64,000 bases of DNA from Odobenus rosmarus divergens (Eukaryota > Chordata > Mammalia > Carnivora > Odobenidae). The first letter of the stretch is position 1. Each line of letters opens with the position of its first letter. A program made the translations under genes and the position numbers. Location: the NCBI RefSeq assembly GCF_000321225.1, contig NW_004451012.1, positions 571,887 to 635,886 on the forward strand. Direction: 5' to 3'. The notes beneath the pieces are model-generated. The model was not told the origin of the DNA and searched no databases. It saw only the letters and a program-made list of their open reading frames with translations. Shown one piece after another: positions 1-10,244 of the stretch.

Positions 1-99
1 GGAAAAGGAAGTGTCATAATTAATAAATTCCCTGGTAAGAATGGACAAGGCATTTATCTTGTTTGCAGTTATAATATTGCCTATGGCCATCTCTAAAAC

Positions 100-379
100 C
101 CTATCTCTTGATAGTATAAATGTGGTATTCTTCTTCAGAATTAGACATATTAGTAAATAAATATTTTCTTTTATATATAGGTTTGTATATATTCATACAC
201 ACATCCATGCAATATTGTGAGAAGAATTATTAAAATTCTACCTATATACTTCTAGATCTTTCCCGTATGTTTTTTATTTTATTTTAACATAAAACTGGAC
301 TCATTATTCTCCTTATTAAGTGACTTTTTGTTTCACTTAGTGTATCTTAGGAACCATTGCATTTTAAACAAAGAGTCCT
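100..379. repeat. old LINE-derived fragment (left half, split by the RPS15A retrocopy)
   Basis: Phrases such as 'gtgactttttgtttcacttagtgtatcttaggaacc' are the decayed antisense-LINE type text common in mammalian genomes. The text appears to resume after the pseudogene at about 878-920 ('ttttaatagctatattttcc'). The family was not resolved by eye. Confidence 0.4.
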
Positions 380-395
380 GGCTCATTCCTTTTAT

Positions 396-861
396 TTTTT
401 TATGTCCACTGAAGCATTTTATTTGCATGTATGTATTACATCCCTAGAAAAAGAATTGGATTTTCCCTCCTGTGTGTTTTCATCTTGCTTCTTCATGGCC
501 TATGATTCCAGCTGATGTTGTCAGTACAATGAAACCAAAGGGATGGAGGCAGATTATTCTGCCATTTTCTAGATCTTTGAGTTGTGCATCAAATCTGGGG
601 CTGATCATTCCACACTTGTTTAACCTGTCCATGAGGTTCACAAAAAATTTCCCAGCTCTTTGATTATCAATAATTTCAAATTCACCAGAGTAACCATGAT
701 TCATCATCACAGTTAGAAACCAGCCAATGACTTTGGAGTATGGCCTACTAAGACCCTAGGGTTTGTCTCTCTTTTCAGGATCATTAATGCTCTTAAGAAT
801 ATCTGCCAAGACATTCACGTGCACCATTATGATGGTACGAAAAGATTGTAGAAAGAGCTTG
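396..861 (-). pseudogene. RPS15A: RPS15A processed pseudogene (40S ribosomal protein S15a / uS8 retrocopy)
   Basis: The minus strand reads as an intronless copy of the ribosomal protein S15a mRNA. The start codon lies at 825-827, the coding part runs to about 450, and the 3'UTR with an AATAAA signal and A-rich tail lies at about 390-430. Recognisable protein motifs are [35 protein letters not shown] and [12 protein letters not shown]. The copy is dead. An early in-frame TAG lies in the segment that normally reads KRQVLIRP. A 1-base loss in the KWQ region is followed by a 5-base loss near the SRQFGF segment, which together restore frame. A TGA replaces the arginine codon after HEEAR. Imperfect 16-bp target-site duplications (GGCTCATTCCTTTTAT at 380-395, GACTCATTCTTTTTAA at 862-877) show L1-mediated retroposition. 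The parent is a cytosolic small-subunit ribosomal protein; this copy has no predicted function. Confidence 0.93.
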
Positions 862-920
862 ACTCATTCTTTTTAATAGCTATATTTTCCAAATAAGTGT
901 TGAAGAACCTCACTTATTTA

Positions 921-980
921 GGGGTACCTGGGTGGCTCAGTTGCTTAAGCGTCTGCCTCTCGATTTCGGCTCAGTTCTTA
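921..980 (+). repeat. carnivore SINE (SINEC), head only
   Basis: This is a tRNA-like head (GGGGTACCTGGGTGGCTCAG) followed by the TTAAGCGTCTGCC box. The copy stops after the GGCTCAG box with no CT-rich body or tail, so it is 3' truncated or was cut by the neighbouring L1 insertion. Confidence 0.8.
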
Positions 981-1009
981 CTCTATAAGACTTGTAAGTT
1001 GTGAGATTT

Positions 1010-1460
1010 TTGTATTTTTTGTATTTTTTGTATTTTTTATTAAGTTCAATTAGCCAAAATATAGTACATCATTAATTTTTGATGTAATGTTTGGTGATTC
1101 ATTAGTTGCCTATAACACCCAATGCTCATCAGATCACGTGCCCTCCTTAATACCCATCACCAGGGGAATGTTGCAAAAGAAAACCAAAGCTGGGGGCATC
1201 ACAATGCCTGACTTCAAGCTATATTATGAAGCTGTGATAATGAAGACAGCATGGTACTGACATCAAAACAGACACACAGATCAATGGAACAGAATAAAGA
1301 GCCCAGAAAATGGACCCTCAACTCTATGGTCAACTAATCTTCAACAAAGCAGGAAAGAATATCCAATGGAAAAAAGACAGTTTCTTTAATAAATGGTGCT
1401 GGGAATTTGGACAGCCACATGCAGAAGAATGAAACTGGACCATTCTCTTACACCATATTT
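1010..1460 (-). mobile_element. LINE-1, 5'-inverted (twin-priming) insertion
   Basis: The left part (about 1040-1163) is L1 3'UTR on the - strand ('ttgatgtaatgtttggtgattcattag ... aatacccatcaccag' text). It is joined directly to L1 ORF2 in + orientation (1165-1455), with recognisable ORF2 text for the segment around 'gatcaatggaacagaataaagagcccag' and 'ataaatggtgctggga'. A 3' end on one strand fused to an inverted internal piece is the signature of twin priming. Similar T-rich tracts with TTTTTTGTATTTTT flank both sides and may be the target-site duplication. Confidence 0.75.
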
Positions 1461-2104
1461 TTTTATTTTTTGTATTTTTCTTTACTTTTTACTTTATGAC
1501 ACTGGGCATCTCTCCTTAGAAAGTCTTTTCATGCAGCAATATTTAAATTATTTTCTTAAATTCTCATCTACAATTTTAGGATTAATAACACTTTTAGTAC
1601 TTTTAATCCACAGTGAATATATTATCATGATTGATAAAAAGTAGGGAAGTGAATTTTCTAAGAATTTTTATCAAAGGGTCTGTCATTTCTCTATTGATTC
1701 AGGTTGCCTCATTTGTCATGCACTAAGTTCCTATATATGGGTTAGTTTAGGACTATCCGCTCTGTTCTTCTGCTTTTTAAAATTTCATGCTGTCATCTAT
1801 ATTAATTATTACAGTTCAACAGAATTTTTTGTTAAGTGTTCTTTTCACTAATATATTAAGTACACTCTAAATGTAAATTTGGTCATTCATTTTGCAAATA
1901 TTAAATATTTTCTATCTATGAGAAACAGAAATAAAATAATTTTCAGAAATACCTCCTGCTCACCACTTCTAATTAGAGATATCAATATAGATATAAATGT
2001 GTATGTTACTTAGCTAACCTATTTATTGTAACTTCCTCTGTTTTGCAATGCCCAAATAATAGTCTTTAAAGGGCATTCATAGATCAATGTCTGAGTCTGT
2101 CTTT

Positions 2105-2276
2105 TTTTTTAAGATTTTATTTATTTCTTTGAGAGTGAGAGAGCACGAGTGGGGGGTAGGGGGGCAGAGGGAGAGGCAGACTCCCACTGAGCAGGGAGCC
2201 TGACATGGGTCTCCATCCCAGGACCTCAAGATCATGACCTCAACTGAAGGCAGACACTTAACTGATGCTTGAGCCC
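2105..2276 (-). repeat. carnivore SINE (SINEC), minus strand
   Basis: An inverted AAGATTTTATTTATT tail, GAGAG-rich body, GCAGGGAGCC box and degraded tRNA head are present. It is flanked by direct repeats CTGAGTCTGTCTTT at 2091-2104 and 2277-2290. Confidence 0.93.
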
Positions 2277-2469
2277 CTGAGTCTGTCTTTCTAGGTTAGA
2301 GACAAGATCAGTGGAGAACCATGGGCAGTCCTGATTGAAAAGAACACACAGGTCAGCATGGGGCAGAGTGATAAATCTGATGTTCCTTGGCAAGTGAGAG
2401 AGCAAAGTATATGTTAGGATTTGAGGGGGAAAACCACAAGCAAACTTGTTTTGTTTCTGTTTTTGTTTT

Positions 2470-2662
2470 GTTTTGTTTGTTTGTTTGTTTAAAGATTTAT
2501 TTATTTATTTGAGAGAGAGAGAGAGAGCAAGGGTAAGGATAAGGATAGAAGCAGACTCCCTGCTGAGTGTGGAGCCCAAATGGGGCTCCATCTCAGGACC
2601 CTGAGATCGTGACCTGAACAGAAATCAAGAGTCAGATGCTTAACCAGATGAACCAGTCACCC
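2470..2662 (-). repeat. carnivore SINE (SINEC), minus strand, diverged
   Basis: The inverted tail AAAGATTTATTTATTTATT, a GA-repeat body and a degraded tRNA-like head are visible. Flanking copies of TGTTTCTGTTTTTGTTTT lie near 2453 and 2663. The TTTTG/TTTG-rich left flank makes the exact left edge uncertain. Confidence 0.88.
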
Positions 2663-2803
2663 CTGTTTCTGTTTTTGTTTTTGTCAATCTGAGAATTTGA
2701 GGCAAGCTTTAAAAAATTAGAATTAATGCTACAATGAAAACAAATGCATGATTGGGTATGGGACGTTTGTGGTTAGTGACAAATGTAATTAACTCTGGGT
2801 TGA

Positions 2804-2814
2804 CACACACACAC
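2804..2814. repeat. short (AC)n run
   Basis: This is a short CA tract. It is one of several small dinucleotide runs scattered through the intron, and others occur near 3134-3158 and 4010-4038. Confidence 0.6.
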
Positions 2815-3550
2815 ATTCTCACTCACAGAAAAGAACAGAGAATAGGGTGATATAAAAAGCAGATATCTCTCTTTATTTTGTTGGGATTGAGAAAGATAAC
2901 TTATAAGGTAGCAGTGTTCTGTCTTGTTTTGGTTTTGTTTTGTTTTTAATAACAAATTATGAATACATAATAAAAGCACTAAAATGAGCAACAAGAAAAT
3001 ATGATTATAAAATAAAAGAAAGAATCAAGACATTCTCTGAAGAAGGAAAGCTAAGCATTTATCATGAGCAGGTCTAATTTAAAAGAAGGACTAAAGGAAG
3101 TTATTTAAGTAGAAATTATTAAAGAAAATAACTCTGTGTGTGTATGTGTGTGTGTGTGACGTGTGAGCTAAAATTTTTTTAAGGGGCTTTTTATATAAGA
3201 TTATTTACCTTTTCCCTACCATATACATTATGTACCTTGACTTTTTGTTGTTAATATTTAATTAATATGTAGTGGATTCTGACATTAAAAGGTTTATTTT
3301 TACTTACTGATATCTTTTCTAAAGGTTCTATGATTTGTGACAAGTTCAAAAGGGACTTACTCAGAAAGTTATTCTAGCATTTTTCTTATTTCCTTTTTAT
3401 TTGCAATTAGATGATTGATCCATCACAATTCTTTTCATGGTAAAGTTTGAGTTGGAATTTCCAACCAAATGGTCACCTGTTTCCCACAAGTCATTACAGA
3501 GAATATCTATGTCCTTCAGTTAAAAGCATCTTTAAAATAAAGTAGATCTT

Positions 3551-3715
3551 GGGATGCCTGCGTGGCTCAGTCAGTTGGGCGTCTGCCTTGGGCTAGGGTC
3601 ATGATCCCAGAGTCCTGGGATCAAGTCCTGTGTTGGGCTCCTCCCTTTGTGTGCTCTGCCTGCCGCTCCCCCTGCTTGTGCTCTCTCTCTCTGACAAATA
3701 TGAATAGAAATCTTC
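3551..3715 (+). repeat. carnivore SINE (SINEC)
   Basis: The copy has the head GGGATGCCTGCGTGGCTCAG, the body GTCATGATCCCAGAGTCCTGG, a CT-rich stretch and a decayed tail. Perfect 16-bp target-site duplications AAAATAAAGTAGATCT lie at 3534-3549 and 3716-3731. Confidence 0.95.
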
Positions 3716-4330
3716 AAAATAAAGTAGATCTCCTAAGTGGGAATATTTGTCACACACACACAAGGTACCTTACTTTCTCATGTTATCACTGCAGATCATT
3801 CTACATTAACATACATAGTTCTACTTTATTCTTATTAATACCCCATTGTATGGAGATACCATATTTATTAATCAGTACCCTCTCAATGGAGATTTATTTT
3901 AAGTGTATTGCTCTTAAAAATTATCTATATTAGATGAAGAAGTTTGAGTTAATATCACTTAATTTCATTGCAGGAAATACTTATTACTACTTTTAACAGC
4001 CCCCGCCCTGTGTGTGTGTGTATGTGTGTGTGTGTGTATTTTCTTTTGGTCTCCTTTCCCACCACATTTGTATGTTTATTGGGAATTTTTTCCTACTTAT
4101 TTATCCTACATATTTGCTATCTATTCCATCATTTGTTCTGTTTCATGAGTCTTGACTTTCCAAGTTAAAGGCAGATTTCTATTACCACTCATGCAAGAGT
4201 GAGTCCAAACCTGAATCGGAACAAACTGGTGGGAGAAAGTGGTTGCATTTCCTTTCCCAGCCTGTCTCGGCCACCAGCACCAACCCCATGTACCTTAAAA
4301 TGCTACAGATTCCTTAATAATATTTATTCA

Positions 4331-4369
4331 AAATATTTTATTTATTTATTCAAAATAAATAAAATATTT
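4331..4369. repeat. 16-bp perfect AT palindrome (hairpin)
   Basis: The left arm AAATATTTTATTTATT (4331-4346) is the exact reverse complement of the right arm AATAAATAAAATATTT (4354-4369), with a 7-base spacer. The surrounding bases also repeat TATTTATTCAAA directly. It probably arose by local replication slippage or template switching. Confidence 0.85.
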
Positions 4370-5227
4370 ATTCAAATACTTAATAATAATTGAATTATTT
4401 GTCATTTGCATTACTTGCTCATGCTTGATCCCTCGTTTTTCCAAGTTAGAGCACAATATACTACCAAGATTTTGAATATACACGTTAGGTTTACTCAGCA
4501 GTATTCCTTTGTTAACTTGAGGAAATGGTGCGCATTAAGGGTTAGCTTTTTCAATATGTTTAGTACTCTACATTACCTTTAAAGAATTTTGACATTCATT
4601 TCATAAATTTGGCATAGTGTCTAATTTCAGCCCTGATGTATTTTCCTTCCTATATTTGATTCATTTGTGCATTTCAGGCTATTTCTAAGACAGTGGTTTT
4701 GCTTTCTTGTATTTCAGTTGCTTTCTTTCCTGGAAGTATTGTCAGACACATTTTCAATAGAGAAAAAAATAATATTTACTGCAGAAATCCCAATTTGGGT
4801 ATTTCATAATCTTGTTTGGTTTGTTGAAATAGCAAATTATACAGTGCATTTTCTTTATATCAAGACACCGTAAGTCAGATTAAATTGGGAATCCAATAAA
4901 ATCTTCTTCCTATTAACTACTTTAGTCCCACATTCAACCATGTAAGAAAGAAAGAAAACAGCAAGTAAAAATTATATTGGAAGTAAATTTTAGAGATATT
5001 TAGTCTTTACCATATACATTGTCATATTCCACAGCCAAGAGACTCCTTTGAGAGAGAAATCAAGACTTGGTCATACAATGAGCCCTAAGTTGGAGTTCAG
5101 GGCATTTTGTGTCTATGTGGTTTTATTCTGGCATCATCTTATTATGAGATATTGGTGAGGTCAGTAACACCCTTGGGCTTGTTTTCATTTTTGAAAGTAA
5201 AATAGCATTGTTGGACTAGATTTTTGC

Positions 5228-5385
5228 TACTCAATGTTTGGTTCATGGACTATCAGCATCAGGATCACCTGGGGGTTTGTTAGAAATGGCCTCACACTAA
5301 ACCTTTTGAGTTTAAATCTGCAATTTAACAAGACACCCAGAGTATTCATAGGCAATTTAAGTTTTAGAAACAGTAGGCCACATTA
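5228..5385 (+). mobile_element. hAT-Charlie MITE relic (MER5-like)
   Basis: The text 'catggactatcagcatcaggatcacctggg..ttgttagaaatg' matches the well-known MER5-type nonautonomous hAT element, with a decayed right half ending near 'ttaagttttagaaac'. It is an ancient element shared by placental mammals. Family naming is from memory. Confidence 0.6.
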
Positions 5386-7224
5386 GTAGTTTTTATTCAG
5401 AGCTACACAAAATTTGAGAAAATCTGTGAAGTTTAATAAGTCTTTGCATTGGGCAAGGTAAGGCTGTATTGGGTACCCTGTTCTATTTCCACTCTTCAGA
5501 TAGAACAGTTTCATGGTTATCTGTTTAACATAGTCTGTTTCTCCAAGATCTTATTTGAGGAAAGTACCCCACTACTTTAAAAACAGCAGTATAAAAAGAA
5601 AACACATGATTCCATGACAGAAATGCTCTGATAAAGAGGATCTCAAGTAATAACTTTCTGTTCTTCTGGGAAATTCAGAGATCACGGAAAAATTCTGGAT
5701 CTAAACTATGCAACTCAGCTGGAACACAACTATCAGGGAGATAACTGGTACATTGACTAGCCAATCCAGCCATTTGTTCTGGCTAAGCAGTCCACAATAA
5801 ATATGTACCTGCTGTGTTACTCTTACACTTCTGTAGATTTCCTGGCATGGCATTTTGAATGCAAGTTGAATGAACGTGGCATGGCATTGCGGTATAGATT
5901 AATTGTCTAGATTGCCCTGGTCTGCAACATTACTCCTAGCTTCTTTCTCTTTCTCTAAACACCCAGCCTTTTATTTTTCTCATTTTCTGAAGTTAAATTA
6001 GTAAATTCCTCTTGGAAAGCACTTTATTTAAATGGGGTATAGCAAAGTAATATAAATGATGATGAACGGAAGGAACAGTATCAGCCTTAAGTTTTACACC
6101 AGGAAAGATCAAGAATTTTAAATGAATATTTGATTTTTTTCTAAAAAGAAATTGCTTTTGTATTTTCCATTAAGCCTACTAATTAATTTAGTAAAAAATT
6201 CTTGTAAACCCTAGAGACAGAACTTTTGGCAGTCTAAAAACGATCCCTTTCTTCCCATGGGAGATATAATTCAATTAGTTTATGTAATGCTTTCTAATAA
6301 ATCATTCTATATATACCCAGCCATAGGCCTAAGAGGGAAACATGTTTTTTCCATGTCATTCCCTATGGAATTCTGCATTTACATTCCAGAAAAATAACTG
6401 CAGTACCTGCATAAAGTCTACTCAGTGCCTTTGGTTATCCTTAAGGAGTTTACATTTTCAGCAAAGGTAGAACAAATATCCAAATGGCATTCATTTATAA
6501 AAACATACATTTAACTGTATCACTTGGGTGAGTATGAAAGATCACCATCTGGGTTGTAAGCATGACTTGAGTTTTATAATCAAGGGCACAATCTATTTCT
6601 TACTGAAAAGGATACTAATTAAATTCTCTGGTGATTTTGACAAATCCTTAATTTTTCATGTAATAAATGACATGAATGCAATGGCTTCACATTAGCCTTT
6701 TCAGTGTGAGTTTTTCTTGTTATGTTAACATTTCTTCAAAGTCACTAAATGTTTATAAGCATAAATGTCAACCAATGATAGTTCTAAAAAATATCACTTT
6801 TCAGAGTAAAGTGTAAAAAAAAAATCTCATGTTTATATATGTAATTATCTTTGAAGATATAGTAACTTAGATTCCAGAGTGCAAATGATTCATATTTCTG
6901 TATATTCATTAAGAAATTCTGTGTAGACAACATATTAAAAGTATATAAAAATGGTTTACTAATGATGTCATAAAATTCCATAAATTATCAGAATTATAGG
7001 TGCAAATTTTTCAGAGTTAACATTACCTTGAAAAATGATGTCATACCTTGTTTAAAGCACCATGCTTTGAGCTTTCCAGAATATGAGCACATGTGTAATA
7101 TCTAAAATATAAACTTAAGAAGCATATGGCATGATACAGCAGACCTTAAATATAATAAAAAATTCATTTTCTGTTCTAGCTGAATGACTGTGATAGAGGC
7201 TGGCAAGGCCCTTGGCCTTCAGAG

Positions 7225-7372
7225 TATAAAGGGAAAGAAGATAGCATTTACTGAACAGCTGTTATGTCCCAGGAACGGGGCTAATTACTTGATATACATT
7301 ATTTTATTTAATTCTCATGGGAACCTGTGTGAAGTGGGTGAAATTATTGCCATTTTACACATAAATGCACCA
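7225..7372 (+). repeat. MIR SINE
   Basis: The core resembles MIR: 'atttactgaacagctgttatgtccc', then 'ttattttatttaattctcatggg' and 'ccattttacacataaatg'. It is an old tRNA-core-SINE present throughout mammals. Ends are approximate. Confidence 0.7.
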
Positions 7373-7494
7373 ATAATTAAAATACCATTTATTTAAGAAG
7401 TGGGTAAAGTAGTATAAAAGTATAAAAATATTCAAATGATTTAAAAGTAGTACAGATCTGTACATTTAACACTATAAAATGTTGATGCAAGACT

Positions 7495-9486
7495 ATTAAA
7501 GAAGATAAAAAAATGAAAAGAAAGAAACAAAAGATATTTCTTATTCTTGAATTGGAAGAATTAATATTACTAAAATGTCCATACTTCGCAAAGGGACTTA
7601 TAGGTTTAATACAACCCTTATCAAAATTCCAAAGGCATTTTTTACAGAAATAGAAAAAAAATCCTAATATTTATATGGAACCACAAAAGACTCCAAACAG
7701 CCAAAGCAATCTTGAGAAAGGAGAATGGAGCTGGAGGCATTACACTTCCTGATTTTAAGTATATTATAGTAATCAAAATGGTGTGGTTTGGCATAAAAAC
7801 AGAAACATAGATCAGTGGAACATAATAGAGTCCAGAAATAAATATATGCAAATAGGGTCAATTAATTTATGACAAAGGAGCCAACAATACACGTTAGGAA
7901 AGGACAGTCTCTTCAATAAATGGTGTTGGGAAAACTGATAGCCACATGCAAAATAATGACTCTGGACTCCTTTTTTACATCATCACAAAACCAGCTCAAA
8001 ATGGATTAAAGACTTGAATGTAAGACCTGAAACCTTAAAACTCCTAGAAGAAGACATAGCTGGTAAGCTCCTTGATATTTGATCTAAGCGATCATTTTTT
8101 GGGTTTGACACCAAAAGCGAATGCAAAGAAAGCAAAAAGATCTATATAAAAGCAAAGAAAGCAAAAAGGTCTATATAAAACTTAAAAAGCTTCTGCATAG
8201 CAAAGGAAACCTTTCACAAAATGAAAAGCTACCTATGGAATGGGAGAACATACTCACAAACCACATATCTAATAAGGGATTAATATCCAAAATATATAAG
8301 GAACTCATGCAATTTAATAGAAAAACAAACAAACAAAACCCCCAAATAACCCAATTTAAAAAATGGGCAGAAAGCTTGAATAGACATTTCTCCAGTGAAG
8401 CTATACAAATGGTCGATAGATACATGAAAAGGCACTGAACATCACTAATCATCAGGGAAATGTAAATCAAAGCCACAGTGAGATATTGTCCCACACTTGT
8501 TAGGATGTCTACTAGCAGAACCACAAGAGATAACAGATGTTGGCAAGGATGTGGAAAAAAGGGAACCCAAATGTACAGTGATGATGGCAATGTAAACTGG
8601 TAGTCACTATGGAAAACACTATGGAGGTTCCTCAGGAAATTAAAAATGTAACTACCAAACAATCTAGTAATCACACTTCTGATTAAATAGTCAAAGAAAA
8701 TTATCTTGAAGAGATATCTGTAGTTCCATGTTTACTGCAGCATTATTCACAATAGCCAAGGTATGGAAACAACCTGTGTTCTTCAACTGACGGTTGGATA
8801 AAGAAAATGTGGCATCCATATATACAATGGAATATTATTCAGCCTTAAAAAGGAAGGAAATCCTGCCATTTGTGACAACATTGATAAACTTGGAGGGCAG
8901 TATACTAAGGCAAATAAGTCAGGCTAAAAACAAATACTGTATTTTATGGTATCACTTTTTTTTAATTTTTTATTGTTATGTTAATCACCATACATTACAT
9001 CATTAGTTTTTGATGTAGTGTTCCATGATTCATTGCTTGTGCATAACACCCAGTGCTCCACGCAGAGCATGGTATCACTTTTATGTGGAATCTTAAAAAA
9101 AAATATTGTTGAACTCATAAAGACAGAGAATAGAATGGTTGATTGCCAGGGGTCAGGGGATGGGAGAAATAGGGAAAGGCTAGGAAATCATACAAACTTT
9201 TAGTTATAAGATGTAGAAATTCTGGGAATCTAATACATAAATGGTGACTATATTAATAACACTGTATTCTATAATTAAAATTTGCTAAGAGAGTAGAACT
9301 GAATTGGTCTCACTCCCTCCACTCGAATAAGAAAAAGGGTAAATATGTGAGGTGATAGGTGTATGAGTTAACTCAGTGGTGGGGATCTTTTCAGAATGTA
9401 TATGTATATCAAATCATCATGCTGTTTAGTTTAGATATAGTGCAGGGCTTTTTTGCCAATTATACCTCAATAAATCTGAAAAAGGA
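7495..9486 (+). mobile_element. LINE-1, 5'-truncated (ORF2 C-terminal part plus 3'UTR), broken
   Basis: This is L1 in + orientation. It begins in the reverse-transcriptase region ('ttggaagaattaatattactaaaatgtcc'), runs through the C-terminal part of ORF2 and ends in a 3'UTR with 'ccaattatacctcaataaatctgaaaaa'. The reading frame is destroyed by point changes, a 29-bp tandem duplication at 8123-8180 and a secondary L1 insertion at 8960-9068. The longest surviving frame is 8121-8438 (about 105 codons), matching the ORF2 segment with [14 protein letters not shown] residues. Long antisense frames here, such as 8171-8674 on the - strand, are shadows. Confidence 0.9.
8960..9068 (-). mobile_element. 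short LINE-1 3'UTR insertion inside an older L1
   Basis: This 109-bp piece of L1 3' end on the - strand is flanked by perfect 14-bp duplications ATGGTATCACTTTT (8946-8959 and 9069-9082). The duplicated target lies within the host L1 near its ORF2 stop. It is a clear target-primed insertion, heavily 5' truncated. Confidence 0.92.
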
Positions 9487-10044
9487 ATACACATATTAAA
9501 ATAATTTTGTGGAAAAAAGATTATGAATGGAATAAAAAAGGGATATTAAAATGTCTGGTTTTTAAGAGAGATATTAGTCAATTATGAATTGTCTTTTCTA
9601 AGTATGTGTTCAAACCCAGGATTCCTTTGAGAGTTAGTAAAGACACTATTAATCATTACCTTAGGACAGCAGAATTAATCTGGGGCTGTTCCAGGCAAAC
9701 TGGGATGTATACTAAGGGTCAGTGAATTCCTGATATTATATACATAGAATTTGCATTAGCACCATTACTAGGGTGCTTAGGGGAGTAGGTGTTCACTACC
9801 CTGACACATGTTTTAGTAAAGTTTGATAAAGTTTTTTTTTCTGAAAAATTAGCAATGAGACAGTATTTTTGATGATAAAAAATAAAAATCATTTATTACT
9901 AGAAACATATTTCAATTACTGGAGGAAGGGAATATCAGATAGCTTGCATATTGATTTCTCAAAAACATTTAAATAAAATATAATTTTAATAAAATTATTA
10001 GTCATCACTAGTAATCAAATTTGATCCTCTATTTCTTAATTTAG

Positions 10045-10244
10045 AACTGCACATCAATTCCTTGCATAAATGAAGACTTCTGTCAGAAATCAATCCGTGA
10101 CTTTACTTGCATTTGCCCAAGTGGATACACTGGTGCATATTGTGAAATAAATATTGACAATCATGCTGAGCCTGAACTGAATTTGGTCCTCTGTCTTAAT
10201 GAAGGGATTTGTGTTGATGGACCTGGACACATGTTTCACTGCAG
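10045..10244 (+). CDS. EYS: internal coding exon with EGF-like domains, probable EYS (eyes shut homolog)
   Basis: A 200-bp exon lies between an AG acceptor (10043-10044, after a T/C-rich tract) and a CAG|GTCAGT donor (10245 onward). Read from its first base it is open for 66 codons plus two bases (phase 0 in, phase 2 out). Residues 2-34 form one complete EGF-like domain with the canonical spacing C-x4-C-x5-C-x8-C-x-C-x8-C, including CICPSGYTGAYC. The linker INIDN then leads into a second domain with three cysteines visible (VLC, GIC, FHC), continued in the next exon. No cysteine sits at the usual first position after INID. EYS is a secreted, EGF- and laminin-G-rich protein of the photoreceptor matrix whose loss causes retinitis pigmentosa. 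From memory, unverified, the human gene has a splice site at c.3443+1, which fits a phase-2 exon end. Other EGF-rich genes (CRB1, Notch-type) are less likely given the huge AT-rich introns. The neighbouring exons are outside the recognisable part of this window. Confidence 0.75.

Larger units (their letters stand above)
1..10044 (+). other. EYS: intron (probable EYS intron upstream of the EGF exon), partial
   Basis: This AT-rich stretch ends in a 3' splice acceptor (pyrimidine-rich tract, then TTTAG at 10040-10044) just before the EGF-coding exon. It contains only transposon relics, one processed pseudogene and unassigned sequence. No second EGF-like exon was recognised when reading the + strand. 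Unassigned stretches longer than 300 bases, where I see no gene, are about 1650-2090, 2700-3530, 3950-5220, 5400-7180 and 9490-10040. Assignment to EYS rests only on the exon. Confidence 0.65.

Noticed and set aside
3562..3933. 123-codon + strand reading frame
   Set aside because: The first third reads a SINE; nothing else supports a gene.
8171..8674. 167-codon minus-strand reading frame
   Set aside because: It is the antisense of L1 ORF2 C-terminal sequence on the + strand; its Phe/Leu-rich content is the usual shadow of A-rich L1 coding text.
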